Assembly: GCF_954871325.1 (NCBI RefSeq)
Contig: NC_088779.1
Coordinates: 9,860,846 to 9,924,845 of the forward strand
Reading direction: 5' to 3'
DNA length: 64,000 nt
DNA from: Gordionus sp. m RMFG-2023
Lineage: Eukaryota; Nematomorpha; Gordioida; Chordodea; Parachordodidae
The translations under genes and the position numbers were made by a program. Positions 1 through 15,300 of the stretch are shown here, one piece after another. The first letter of the stretch is position 1. Every line of letters starts with the position of its first letter. The notes under the pieces are model-generated. The model saw nothing but the letters and a program-made list of their open reading frames with translations, had not been told where the DNA came from and made no database searches.

Positions 1-396
1 TCAGGAAAAATATCTAGGTTCGGTTATCTAAAACATTGCTTCATAGCTTATTTCCATAAATATATTTAAAAATATAATTAAATTATGTTAATCTTGGGAT
101 TATAATATTGGTTCCCAGCCCAAAGCAGTAGTAAAAGATTTATTATCATTTTCTTGATAATTTCTTTTCCAGGTAATTTTAAGTAAAATAAAATTTTAAT
201 CAAGAAAAACATTTTAAAACTAAATATTTGATTTTAAAAAGTGTAATTTAAAAGATATTAATTAATTTTATATATATATATATTATTTATTAAAAGAGTA
301 TTTTGGAGCTGTAACGAAGTACAAGTATTTTCTTCTGTATATATAATATAGATATAATAAAATACAAGTAATTGAAAATTTAAAAAATAAAATATA

Positions 397-3300
397 TCAT
401 TTTCTTTCTGGAGGATTCAATCGCCAAACTGATATATCGGTTGTGATTTCAACATTTCTGATAAAAAATAATATTTATCACAATATAAAAATTTTTTTTA
501 ACAAAAACTATGTTTTATAAAATAATATAAATTGAATTCTCTCCGTAAAAATAAGAAATAATAATGCAAAAATGGCTAAATATATAATTTTTTAAAAACA
601 ATAGAAATTTGCCTTTTATTGTTAGTTTATCATAGTAACTTTAAAAAACAATATCTTTTCGCCATCTAATTAGGATAGAGGGGACATTATGTCTTTGAAA
701 ATGGATAAGGTATAGGAAATTAGTCTATTTCCCTAATAAAATTAGAATTTTTTTTTTAAAAAAAGTCTTAACCCAATGTCAAGCGGAGTTAGTATAATCA
801 TTTGAGAACTATTTGTTGCCTTAGCGTTGGCGATTATCAATTCCTTGCCTATTTCTCTGTTTACTAGATCCTAACAAATAAAAATATTTTTTTAAAAAAA
901 GAGATAAAAAAAAAATTATTGGCCTTAAAAATATTAAATTTTAAATTAATTTACAAGCTTTCTTCTTTCGTAAAATGATGAAATATGTTTTTAAATCTAA
1001 GAACTATGAGTTTGATTAATACATGAAAATGACTAAGAGATTCTAATCCCTGATCTAGCATATACTGTTTAAAAAATTTTCTTTTAAATATTGGGTCCTT
1101 ACTTAGAAGAACTTTATTGTTAATTGGAAACCTAAGTAATTTTAAAAAATAATAATCATTTTGATTCAAAGCCACATACTATTCTATATAATAACCAAGT
1201 GATCAGGAATAAATAAAATAGAAAAAAAAATATAAGATATTAACTATCTGTAAATTAAAAAATAGTAAAAAAATATGTATGTCAAAAAATAATAATATTA
1301 ATTAAAATTATAGAATTATATTTTTACTCATGATATATATGTTATAATTCAATTTAACTTATATTGTTAAAGAATTTTTTTTAAAAATTAACTGATTTTA
1401 TATCGTATTGGCCAGATAATCCTCATTTTTAAGAATATCGGTTATCTGCTCATATCTACTGTCCGATCATACATATTAAAATAGAAGTGTTGATTAAGTA
1501 ATGTCATCATCTTGTATGAAGAAGTAACTTCATGTGAAATTTATTTGGAATTACTCGTTACTTCTTAAAATATGGAAGAACTTGAAAGCAAAATTATGGC
1601 ATAAGTACATGAAGAAAATTACCTTAAATATTAATTTTAGCTGAGTTCTGATCAAATCAAAAGATTATAATATAGGGTAGGTAGATCTTATATTAATTCA
1701 GATATAAATATATATAATTAATGAAAAAATTATAATCATTAATATAAAATGTATAAAATACAAATTTTATGAATATTAATTAGTTAAATTTGTGGATTGT
1801 AAAAATATTTTAAATATTTTTAACGAAAAAAAATTAAAATCGACTAAATTATTTTATTTTTTAAGAATCGTAAGGCCTTTTTTGTCCCGGAAAGTAATAA
1901 ACAAATTACTGTTCCCTTTTTCGAAAAGTAACGTTTACAGCAATGCAAAATAGCTGATAAAATATTATTTATGATATAATGTTAATATTTTAATCATGGA
2001 AATTTTTTAAAAAAATGTAAATTTCGAATTTTAAATAAATTAGAACCGAAAATTAATATCATAAAGGTTCCCAGATTCAAATAAGATTTTTTTTAAAATG
2101 TCTTGTAAGCTTGCTTGACGATAAGTTTAAACTTGAAATTTTATATTAGTTAAACGACAATATCTTTAACCTAACCATTATGGCTGGTTTCCTCATAAAT
2201 TTCTTATACAATATTTTTATCTATTACATTTTCTTCGTTAAAAAAAATCAGTTGTTTTTTTATCTTTGTTAAAAAGAAGCTAATTTTTTTATTTATTAAA
2301 AAATATATGGAAAATACAAAATACCATAAATACGTCAAATTCATCTATACATATGAACGGTGTTTTCAAACAGTTCCACAACGCCAAAAGGAAACAAATA
2401 GAGGTGTATGATCGTTCGCCTCCAGATAAGGCTTTTAAATCTTTACAGTATTCTTCCGTTTTATCAGGTTTTACCTATTATAAATTTATAAAAAAATTAT
2501 CACACAAAAAATTCGTAAAAAACTTTGATTGGGAAGCGCAATTTATTTCAAAGGAAAAAATTGAAATAAAATTTCAAAAAATATGATCACGTGATAAACC
2601 GCGTATTTTTTTATAATAAAATTCAAAAAATATTACTTTTATGTCATATAACCAAAATGTCTTAGAAGCAAAGTTTAAAAAAAAATATTTAAAAAATTTT
2701 TCATTTTTTTAAAATTTGTGAATTTATGTTGATAAATTGCAAAAGATTTATTTATAAAAGAGTTTGGCATTTTTAAGGTAAAATATGAACAAAAATATCT
2801 CTTTTAAAAATATTCAAAAATTTTTGCTCCTTTTCAAATTCTGTTAAGTTACCGCGCTCTTTAGAAAAATAAATTATAATCATTGAGTTGGATATATTTC
2901 TTAAAATTTACATTGAATTCATATGGGATGATTTTTTTAAAAAAAATATTGTCAAAAATAATATGGTATAAAAGAGAAAAAATAAAAAAATAACACAAAA
3001 TTTTTTAAAAAGATATAATTTTTTTATACGTGAATTATGATTTCTTTGGCTTTGGTGTCGATATTAATACGAGCCTTAAAATTTCTAAGCGCCATATTTT
3101 GGACAAAAAAGCCGCTAATTCGCGAATTAAGACGAGCCTTGAAAATGTCGAAGCCTTTTACGTGTTTACGCAATTCGATTTGTATTTTCTGTAAATATTA
3201 ATCGAGTCAAGGACAATTTTTTTTAAACATATATTTAGATTATCGATTGTCAATTTAGCGTTAATATGTTCGGCAATGCGTCATTTATTTTTCAATTTTA

Positions 3301-6300
3301 AATCATTCTTTTTGGGGGCTTTTTTTAAATTTAAAAATCTGATTTTACCGGAAATTGATTTTTTCTTGAATTTACGCAGATATAATTTGAGTTTTTGCAT
3401 TCAATAATTTTAAAACTTTAAATTTTTGAAGATTCTTAGGTCATATGGTAATAAACTAATAACTAGTAAAACAGGATATTAATGAAAATAAAATTTACTA
3501 CATTATATTTTAATTTATGAAGTGATCTTAATTAGTGTATGTTTATAAAATTTGTAATTAGCCTGGTCTGCATTTTATAAAAATAAAAAGGCTTTAAAAA
3601 ATATTGCGAAAAAGGTAATGTTAACACTCTTAGGGTAAACTAATTTAGTGGCAGAGTTGACTCCATCATGCTTGGAACCTATAAATTTCAGAGAATTATG
3701 CCATGAAATTTTGAACTTATAATTTATATTAATTTTTCCTTAGATTTTTTTATATAAATTAAAATTATTAATGACTCAAAGTTAAAGACAAAGTTGTTTA
3801 CAATTCAAATACGGTTATTCTAAACATGATGAATAAATTTCCTAAAATCATATTTTTATTTTTAAAAAAAATGTGCTTAAAAAATTATTTAAAGTTGAAA
3901 AAATAACAATATATTACAGTGGAAAAACACATTGACGCTAACATATATAAATAAAATGAACCAATAATTAAATTTTTTTCGATCATTATTTAATAATTTA
4001 TATTTTAGTTCAAATTAATCAGCTGGAGGAAATAATTATATATTAAGAAATTTATAAAATAAATTATTTAAAAAAAACCTTTTTAATATAATTTTGAGTT
4101 GCTTTTTCATATATATATAAAATGATTTTAACAGTAAATTCTGATTTCAGCTCTAGGTTCCTTTAAATGTGTAAAGTATTGGTCCTGGGATCAGTGCACC
4201 TCTGCCTTAATTCAAGTCTATATGCATAAAATCTTTTACTGTTTCTAGAGGCCTGCGCAAATTAAAAAAATTTTTTTATTTAAAAATGCCTGAAGCTTAG
4301 TGGCAAAAGTAAAGGTTTTAGTCAGTGGCCAAATTTTTTAAAAATAAAATTAAGTAGAAAAGATTCTCATCTCATTTCCAAAACATCATTTTTCACTCTC
4401 TATTTTAATAATTGGTATTAAATCTAAATATTTAACAAAACTGATCATTTTAATGATTTTTATCTATTTTATTCAGGGTATAACAAATATTATGAGCAAT
4501 AAATCAACAAAATTAAATATTTCTTTCAAAAATAATTTGTGGTTTTAAACATGAAAGATTTTTAATTCGTATAAATCACAAATTAGATTTGGAATTTTGG
4601 GAAAAATTTGATCAAAACCACTGCTTCATTCCCAAAAAATCTGCATTTTTTTATCTAGATTTTTTATTTTGAGGTGGTAAGGAAACTCTGATTTTATTTA
4701 TAAATATGAAAATGGATTAAGAAATAATTCCCATTTTCTGATTTTTTTAAAAAAAACATTTATTATAATATTTATAATTTATTATATTCAATCAGGTAAA
4801 AAAAGGAATAATAGGAAGGAAATATAATATTAAAATGTGTTCGAGCCATGGGCTATATTTTAATGATTAGAACCAGGCTCGGGCCAGCGACTCTAAACTT
4901 TTAGTCTCAGTAAGCAAATAAAAAAAAGTGTTTTTATATAGTTATCAAAAAAAATTATTCCTCTGTAATGGGATCAGTGGTTGTATTTATTTATTCAAAT
5001 AAAAAATTTAATTACTTCGGATAGTTTTAGGAAATTTTCGAATTTGGTTTCGTATTGGGAAAGAATTATTTTTTTGTTTTCGTGATTTAGTTTACATTCA
5101 TCGTAATTTTGGCTACTGATTCTAAATTATATATATTTGTTTAATATATATTTTAATCTGTCAGCTCTGTTCAAATCATAAAATTATGGTAACATATTAT
5201 TCAAAGGGGTGAGGGGCGAAAATAATTTATTTATTCAATCACGAAATACATTTACATATAATCTTATCTTTTAATTTTAACGATTTTACAGCTCCAGCTA
5301 AATAATGTTATGCTTGTAATCGAAAAATACTAACTGGCATTAAGAAAAGTTCATTCATTCTAAAGGTCTAACTTTATAAATATTAATCATATAAGAAACA
5401 TTATGTGATGTAATGTAACGTCAAAGAGAGTAACTTTGTTTTCGGAAAAATTAATCTCATTTGTTACTTTTAAGCTATATGTCCAAAAACTTTGAAAAAA
5501 ATTCGAAAAGTTTTAAAACATCGTATGATAATTTTTAATTTTCTAGAATTATATTTTGGACATGTATTTATTTGTATATTAAAAAAATGCCTATTTCTTT
5601 TCAAATTTCCGAATCGAATATTTTTGATATTTTGGACAACTGTCTTCAAAAATTATTAAATATAGAAAAAGTATTATAAAGGTTTAAAAAGCAATATCCA
5701 TTATATCAATAAATTTCATAAATAACTCGATTTCTAGGCGTCCAATTTCTAGTTCTGTGTCTGAGATGTCTTTTATTATTTCTTCCTTGTTTTTGTACTT
5801 CTTAACGTTAGATCGTCTAAGAACTCTAGTTTTATCATCGGAATCTATGTATTCTTGATGGGTCTGCAAAAAATTTTCCTTTTTGTTTTAATGTGTATAA
5901 ATTTAAGGGTGAATAGATAAAAAAAATTTTAATAATAACATTTATAAAAAATATATATACAGTTTTGTTATTGCTAAAATATCGAATCAATATGGGAGAT
6001 TTAAAAATATGATTTATTATAAAATGTTAATAAATGAATATTCAATTTTTTAATTGATTAAAGATCAATAGTTCAGGTTCAGATCACTTTATTATTCGTA
6101 CCAATAAAAATAATACAATTATTATATCGATTTAAATTTTTGAATCTCGAATAGGAATGCTACAAATTATTGGATTTGAATTTTTGAAACGATACGAATA
6201 ATTCATTTATTCGAATCGATTTACTAATTTATGTAACCTTAATTCTTAAGATAAAATTAAAGAAAAATAAAAATAAAAATCAACAAATACCCTTTTACTG

Positions 6301-9300
6301 TAAAAATATAATTTGTTCAGCAAAAAAAATCACATTTCATCCCTCCCCAAGCTAGTGGCATTTTTAAAAAAAGCTAAAACCAATTTTCTCGAACAGGTAG
6401 GTAACTTAGGTACAAGGAGTTAGTTTATATTAAATAAATGGGATAGGTACTAAATCGCTAAAAATTGGGAATCTCTATATCTCATAGAAAATTTTTTAAG
6501 GTAAATTTGAGATTAAAATTAATGGATGACTTATCTAGCATCCATTAATATTAATTTCAAATTTACTTTAAAAATTTTTATAGGAGATATAAGCGAGATT
6601 CCCAATTTTTAGATATTTTGGTTTTAGCATGGGTATAATTAATAAAATATCACCGACGTGTTGAGAGATTTTACGAAAAACACCTATCAAACTGGGAAAG
6701 ATGCTATTTTCCCTTGCACAAAAATGTGGAGCGAAAGCTTGATGTGGGCTATTTAAATTATTTTCATTTTGTAAAATTATTAAAATAGCCAGTTTATTTT
6801 TGCCAGTTAAATAATAGGAAAAGAAAAGAATTTTTTTTTAATTAACAAATCAATAAAAATAATGAAAAAATTATTATTTTTTTAAATTTTCTTGGGAGGT
6901 AAGGCTGAAATTTATTTAGAGCGGAGATTCTCAAATGGCCTACTTCGTGGTTAACGAGCTTGCATATTAATATATAAATGTCATATAAAAACATATATTT
7001 TACTAAATTTTCAATAAAAATGAACATTAAACTTTAAATATCGTGTCTTTTTGGCGTAAATTTGCTTCGTGCGAAGAAATGATATCTTCCTTCTCTGTTA
7101 TGGAGGTATTCAATTTTTGGATTTCTTGCAAAAATAATCGTTTCTTTTCCTGGGCACTAGACACGTTTTTCTTAACACACACAAAAAAATTTTAAATATG
7201 TAATAATTAGGGATAGGATCCGAAATATATATACTGTTTTTAAAAAAATCCGGCACGGACGGATATTTGAAAAACCGATCCCATATCATCTTGCTTTTAT
7301 CTTATGATTGTTTATATAATTATATATTTCTTTCTTTCTTGGGCAATTCTATAACAAATCGATAACTTTTCAACCATACCTTTCTAGTTTTGATAAAACT
7401 TTGCATATTGAGAGAAGATCATTAGAAAGCATTAAATCCAACATTTTAGCTTTGTAGAACTAATAGTTCTCGAGATATTAATGGCCAAACGTGCCAAAGA
7501 TGACATTTTTCGAAAAATGAGATTTTTTAAAATTGAGGTAAGTTAAAAAATAATGATGCTAAAAATAAAAATTATGTACATCTTGTAACTATATTATAGA
7601 TATTTCAGTAAATATTAAGGATTTATATAAAATAATAATTTTATGGTTTTTATTGTTATTGAACCTGAAAGCTTTCGATTTCTGAATTTCTTTGAATTTA
7701 ATATTTTATTATTCACTTACATTCTATCTATTTGCAAAAAAAAATTTAACTTGAGACAGCTATAGGTTTTTAGATATTACGATTTAAAAAAATATATTTT
7801 TTTCAAAAGATGATATATAAGTTAACACGTTTCTGTTAAAATTATTTATTTTTTTAAATTAATAAGCTCAGTAGATATCATCAATGAAAATCCAAATATT
7901 GCTAAAATAATGAATGATGCCAAAAGGCTTCAAATTCTAGATATTTTCCAAGTCAACTTTGATAATTTTTTAAACTCGAATGATAAATTAAAAATTGAAA
8001 TTGATAAACTTAGGCTTAGAAACATTTCCACCAACTTGATATGATACTTTATACTATTGTTTTTAAATGGCCAAAATTTTAGCCAAAATAAATATATATG
8101 ACAAGCCTATCTGTGCCACCTATGACTAAAATCATCAAGCTTACATAATATTGTTTATCTAAAATCTTAAGTAAGACGTATCTAAAAATCCATTAAGTCA
8201 GGCTAAATAACCACTATTTATTACACATAATAAACAAAAACAAATTGAAAAAATGCCAAAACAAACCTGAATATTCTGAATCTCGACCCTAATTTCTCCG
8301 GCCTTTTTCAATAGGTTATCTATGTCTGTTGTATATTGCCTATATTTAGCGACAGATTCCCTTAATTCAGCCGTAATTTCGTCTCTCTGCCCTATCGAGT
8401 TTTTTAAAGCCACATCACAGTTGTCTATTTCGGTGTTGAGAGATTCTAGTTCTTGTGGACCCAGGGTATTCACGGATTGCTCGTCCAGAGGATCGGGACC
8501 GAGACTCTTGTTCAATTGATCTGTCACTGCTTTGTTTTTCTTAAAAAATGAATGAATTATTAAAAAGTTCAAAATGAGAACAATTTTGATAAATCATTAA
8601 AGTGATTCAAAATTAATAAATTAAGACAGATGTGAAAGATGATATGCCAATTGAAATCTTAAGAGCCCTCCAAAAATTCGGTGAAACTTTGGATACCTTC
8701 AAGGGCCTACTTTTATTTTGCCACGTGTCCAGCAAAGATTCTATCTACCGATATTTATAATATCGGATCAGCCAAGTCATTTGTATTTTTTAAAATATCG
8801 GTTGACAATCGATCCATTATACCAAAATGGCTTATAAAAAAATAATTTATGATAAAATGTTAATATTGAATCATGAATATTTTAAAAAAAAACAAATGTA
8901 TTATTATTTCTTTTTTTTAAATTTAAATAGTTGATTTATTTTTCTTGTATTAATTTTATTGATATATTTAAGGTTTATTTTATTCCCTAAGCATTTTTTT
9001 TGCCCATAATAATATTCATTAAAAATCGCATCGGCTGGTGTCAGGGATCAGACAAATAGAATTAGACCTCTAAAATTCTTTATGAGTAAATTTCTATTGT
9101 ATGTATATGGAAAAAGATTTAATAAGTACATTTCTATTAAATGCATATAAAAAAAGTTTAATATTGGCAGTATTGATTATTAATTAAGATATATTTATAT
9201 ATTATTACTTTTTCTAAAATGGCAATATCCCTTTTCAACGAGTCAATTGCTTTGTCTATTTTGCTCTTCATGCCCCGAAAATTTTGAACATTTATATTAA

Positions 9301-12300
9301 TTTGCCCTTTTTCCGTGTGCAGACTTTTCATTTTCTCCTCAATTTTCCCAATTTCAACATTCAGAACCCTTTTTTGAATTTTTATTTAAAAAAAAGGAAG
9401 TCAAATTAATTGTCGCGAATATATGAAGCATTAAATTCAGAAAACTAAATCAACTCGCGAATCAAATTTTCGTAGTGACATGAGCAGAAATTTTTTTATT
9501 ATTCCGAACGAAACTAAGAAAACCGTTAGTTCACCCGAGTGGAGCGATTAATCAGTTACCCATTAAAATTTTAAAATATACTTTTCAAAGTAATATAAGT
9601 TTGATTGCATGTATCTTATTTTAATTTTTTTTAAATGACAGGGAGGGAGTGGGGAATTATAATTTCGATAGATTACTAAATCAATAATATTTTGAAAAAG
9701 ATTTATGATTTTTATATAAAAAACTATATTTTTTAAATTAATCTTCCATTAAAAACTCAGAGACGAAAATAATACTATTATTTTAAGTTATATCACGTGC
9801 TTCTTTCCTATATGTGAATTCTTTTTATTTATAACTGTTTCATTTAAAATATTATTTTATATTTTTTTTATGAAAATATCCTCAGACGCATTTAAAAATT
9901 CCTCTCCTGTGAAATTCAACTAAGTGGAGTTGAAACTTTATAATAATCAAGTAACATTTAGTTTTCGAATTAAGAAAATGTGGATTAAATATATCAATTA
10001 TAGTAAAAACCGATAAGTCCTGAATTTTTTTTTAAAAAAATTATTTTTATCAACGAGATTGGTAATAATTGCATGATTTGACCCAGAAATTTTTTAAAAA
10101 AATTGTGATTTTGAAATTTTTAACGTATTTTGTTAATTGATCCAAGTGGAAATTTTAATGTAATGAGCAGTAATGGACCAGTATAAAATTTTCCAAATGA
10201 TTAATTTTATACAATTTAGCTCAGATTTTTAAAATCACAACACTTTTTTGGCCCATTCTGGGATTAATTTTTGAACCTAGGTATCTGCTATAACTATAAT
10301 ATAATATATAATATGTTATCTAAGAAATTAAACTTGGAAAATTCTTTCTTGTCTCCACCACTGGACAAAAATTTTGATCTGTTAAACATACATGGGTAGC
10401 TGCTTAAATTATTATCACGATATTGGTAATAATCTCCGTTAAACGCGTAGGCCTGTTTTATTTTTTCAATCATAAGTATAGATATTAATTTTAATATAGT
10501 CGTATAAAATTATATTTTATAAAATAACATTTTTTTTCTCCATATTTATAAACAACTATACAGTGTTTTGAATGGCGTATAGAACTCATCTAGACAGTTG
10601 AAGAGTTATTGAATATAAACGAGCGGAACGCCATGTTAGTTTCCCTTATTTATATAAAATGAAACCAAAATGGCTTGTTGCCAGCTGATTTGTATTAATA
10701 CGCATTAGTCTAGGGTGTTAGACGTCATTAAGTACTTTCAACTTCCTACGTTTGCGTTTTATTTCAAATAATGTATTTTAAATAAAAACAAATGGGTGAA
10801 TGATTTTTGTTGTGTTTAAAAAATACGTTAATCGCTACTGCCGAATTTGTTAAGTAACAATATTATACCGTATTTCTTTAGTACCCAAAAAAACAATAAA
10901 AGAAGCCTTTTATACACAAAAGCTCTAAGATTTTTGATTGTTGCAAATATCTAATATATAATCTCGCCCTTTAGCTCAATGTAAGGGAAGCGAGCTTAAA
11001 ATAATGGTATTCCAAATAGAAGTCAGGATTAGGAAATAGGTAAATAAGAACAATAAATGATCACTCATTCCTATAAAAAAATTATTCGGGACGTGTCTTC
11101 GTTTGAACTTATTTTTAATTCAGATTTTGAACTAGGACAAGCGTGTTACAATATCAAAATAGCCTCTTTCTTTTAATTCTGTTTAAAGGGAGCTATATAA
11201 ATGCCTAAACAGGTTCCTGTTTAGAAATAAGACGAAAGAAAGACACGGCTTTAGAGCTCTATTTTCTTTTAAAATAAATTAAAAATCAAATATTTGATCG
11301 AAATAAATAAAATGTAGGAAAAAAAATAAGGAAATTTTAATTCGCTAAATAAAATAATTTGTAATATATACATCACTGCATTTTGATGGCCTTTTGGAAT
11401 CATCCGAAAAAACGATAGCAACATCCTCAGTGTCCCCCCAAAATAATATAGACTCTAATTTCCTCTAAATATAAAATATTATTTTAAAATAAAATTTCAT
11501 ACTTCATAATCATATAAAATAGTTTGAACATATTTCATCATAAGCAATGTCCTTGTATGATTATTCTCAAGTAAAAAACGAAACTAACATTGATACTAAT
11601 AATTCGACAAAATAGCCAAAAAAAGCAAAAGAATTTTTTTTTAAAAAAACAAAAAAACAACCAAAAAACGAGAATAAAATACGAAGAATAACAATGCCAC
11701 CAAATACTTAAAACAAATTAAAATAGGGTGTCCTGGTTCATTTTTTAGCTTATAATAAAAGTAATTAATTATCCAAATTAAGCCAATCCGGGACACAGTC
11801 TAATGTATTTTTTAAAATATGAAATACTTTTTATTATGACAACTACCCCACAAGTGTATGAGCATTTTTGTTGGTTCTCAAATCCAATTCTGAAATAAAT
11901 TATTAATTGAAAATAACAGCCCAAAAAAATATACCGTTTTCGAGTTATCAGTTTGACCTAACGAGGCAAAAGTATATATATTGCGTAGGGGTTAAGCAAA
12001 TCAGGGATTGGCAAATCATTTTTTAAAATAATTGATAAATAATAGCGAGAATTTTTTTTAGAAAGAACCCATTAGAATCTTATTTCAACATGTATAGAGT
12101 GCACATTCCCCTAAATATTAGACAATTTTGACATAAACTTTTGAAGTACTTAAAATTAATTTTTAACCGAAATATGGCGGTCCCGGAAGAGGAAAATGAG
12201 ACGCAATTGGAATGAGAATAGTATCAAAATAATCGATTAATATTTTTCGAAATGTGGAAACTTTTTAACCCCATCGCACTCACCCCTGAAGACATAGAGT

Positions 12301-15300
12301 GATTAGCATCAAATCCATCGATGAATATCAATTTATCCTTTATTAGCTTTCATTTGATAGCCTTGGCAAGATATTATGTTTAAGAATTTACCTCCCCCAC
12401 ATCTACCCTGATGACATAATGAAGAGTATCAATTATATTAACTTTCTTTAGATACCCATGTCATATGTTAAAAAATTGTACCCCCACCCATGATCTAGAC
12501 CCTAAATTAATAAAATTCAATTCATTTGATTAACTTTAATACAAAGAATTTATGAACGATTTGGTATTTCTTCCGAGAAATTCAATAAACTGAGAAAATA
12601 AAAAATTTAATTTGCAAAATCATCTTTGATTTTAAGAAAAATGTCTGTAAAATTTAATATAAATTCCTTAACTTTTGAGATGTATCCTAGCTAGACTTAT
12701 TTTTGATACTTAGGGCAAACAGCTTTTGAAACACTCCTATTTGGATTTGTTTTAGAAGAGTTTGGTGCCATTGTTATTTTTCGTATTTTTTTTCGTTCTT
12801 CTCATACTTTTTAAGCTGTTTAGTGCAAGGCATAGCCAGCTAAACAGTCAACTAGTCTTGTTAAACGACGCGTTTTGAGCTGATTTTTGAAAACGGTTAA
12901 CTCAATATTTTATCCAGAAAAATATTACCCAAGTCTTAAGATATTTTTGATAGATGGGTTAAAGGTTTGAACATTTTTATCGAAATCTCGAGTCTTAGGC
13001 AATATTTATCTGGCTAAAATATTTAGTTAGCCGTTTGTACAAATCGTGTCAAATCAAGCCGTTTAACAACATTACAGCCAGCTGTTCAATATAAGTTGAA
13101 CCAGGACACACCAAGTAATTATTAATTCTGAGAAATTAAGTTCTAAACAAAATTCTGATATCTGTACAAAATAATATTAAGTCAATGATAATCGAGACTT
13201 CGAAGATAAAGTTACCAGAAAAAAATGTATATTAATCAAATTACCGTTCCGAAATGGAATGCAATTATTTGGGCCGAACTAGAACAAAAAAAATGCTTTT
13301 GTTTAAGATCCCCAATTTCGACTTTTCATATAAATTAAAACAAATAAAGAAAAATTTATGCGGAATCAGTATAAAATTCATATGGGTAGATGGAAATTAA
13401 AGTTTTGAATTTGCTAAACTCCTACTAATATATATATATCAGTATTTAGGTAACACGGTATATTATATAAACGAATAATTTTATAACAGATCTATCATTA
13501 AATTATTAAAAAAACTAAAAAAAAATTATATATTAACCTGGTCCATTATATAATTAAAAATATCGACATCTTGAATATCGATGAGATCGGTAAAGTTGTA
13601 CGCGTTTCGATAGCTACACAGCTAGATGATAAATATTTTACATTTATGAAATAAAAGAGATAGTTTATAAATTGCCTGGAAATATTTTAAAGCAATATTG
13701 TAGATATTATCAATAGATGCTATGGAAATACGTATTTAAAGAGTTTTTAAAATCGCTAAAAATGAATTTAGGAAAAAAATTCCTCGGAAAAAAAATCCCC
13801 GTTTTTTAAGATATTAAAAATAACAAAATAGGAGAAAAAATTCCCTATAAATATACCCACAAAATAAAAATCCTCAAATAAAATATTTAAAAAATTTTGA
13901 GAAAATCAATTCCGGGGAATTATTTTCGAGAATTATTATGGGAATTTTTTTTTCGAGGAACTATTTTCCGCTTACCGCTAAAAATAGGGGAAATTTAAGA
14001 ATTCCAAATTTGGGAATCTTATTTGTAAATCTTGTTTCTCTTATTTATGACGATTATTTAAAAAACTCAAATTATATGAATGAGTCTACTTCCCTTACAC
14101 TTATAAAATATATTATTCAATATTGGTATTAAAACTTTATAGGAATAAAAAATTCCGCAAGGAACTTGTTAAGTACTTAAAATTAATTTAAAATAATTTT
14201 GAATATAATTTCGAATAATTCGATTCAATAATAGATAAAAAAAATTATTCTACAGATAAAATATTTTCCTTATTTGTTATTCGTTTTGAAAAATTTATAG
14301 GGATAAGGTTTTATCGTGCTTACATGACCATCGATCATTTTACAGGTTGAAAAAAAAAGTTTCATTTTAAAAGAAAATAGTCGCGCATTCTTTAAAAGGG
14401 CAAAATTTAGTTGTTGTTTTAACAATTTTTAAAAATAAAAATATGATGTAAACTTACATATTTGGATATGTCGTAGGTTTTGTCCTATCAAAATCAAAAA
14501 ATAAAATCGATATATATATATATGTATAATTAATTAAAACATATTTAATCTATTATATATCTATCTTTTCAGTGAAACTGACCTTCAACTTATAATTTAA
14601 AAAAAATATATATAATAAACTCAACTCATTCTGATTCTACAAATAATCATTTTCACCAGAAACTTATAAAAAAAAACTATTAAGCAACGAAATAAAAATT
14701 AATAAGAATATTTATTCCTCCAAGTAAAAAGGAAATACAAAAAAGGCTATTTAAACAGAATTATGCTTCCTTTTTGAGATAGCTGCTTAAAATTTTTTTA
14801 CCATGTTTTATTGGGAGGGGGGGGGAGGATAGTTCCAAGTAAATTATATTATCAAGATATTAAGAATATTATTTCTATTTATTGTAAATGTCTGCAAAGA
14901 TTATAAAAACATAGCTTATTCTATCCGTCTACGTTACCCATTTTTCCCATATCTGCAGGCATTTATATTTTTTTAGTCTATTATTCTTTTTTTTTACAAA
15001 GATTATATATTATATTGAAGAAACAAACCGAATAACTGAAGATAGAAATGACGGGTAAAAAATGTCTGGGGCAATGAGCCTCACACAATTTTTTAAGAAT
15101 ATAGTAATCATTTTGGTTGTCGCATATAAAGTTTCTGAGAATTCTTTTCAAACAGGTTTCCATGGCTAAAGATGCATTCCCGTTTTTGACGTTGATGTAG
15201 AGACCTTTATAGTAACAAAATTATGTATTAATAAATAGTAACCCTTTTCAATATTAATTAGGTGCTGTAAAGTCGTTTCCATTTCGATTTTTTTAAAAAA

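Larger units (their letters stand above)
397..3188 (-). other. SMC6: SMC6 C-terminal head exons (signature, Walker B, D-loop)
   Basis: Exon 3030-3188 encodes FKARLNSRISGFFVQNM. Exon 2325-2474 encodes DLKALSGGERSYTSICFLLA and then ICIDEFDVFM. Exon 773-870 encodes DLVNREIGKELIIANAK and MIILTPLDIG. Exon 397-457 encodes the last strand SVWRLNPPERK and the stop. Joining 2325-2474 directly to 773-870 gives FDVFM-DLVNRE, exactly the conserved Walker B to D-loop spacing, so nothing between them belongs to the message. A 77-codon open frame on the plus strand (2353-2586) overlaps the signature exon and is a shadow. Confidence 0.92.

Noticed and set aside
2353-2586. 77-codon plus-strand open frame
   Set aside because: It lies antisense over the SMC6 signature exon (LSGGERS on the minus strand), which has full homology and splice support.
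8322-8519. 65-codon plus-strand frame
   Set aside because: Antisense shadow of the SMC6 coiled-coil exon 8267-8539.
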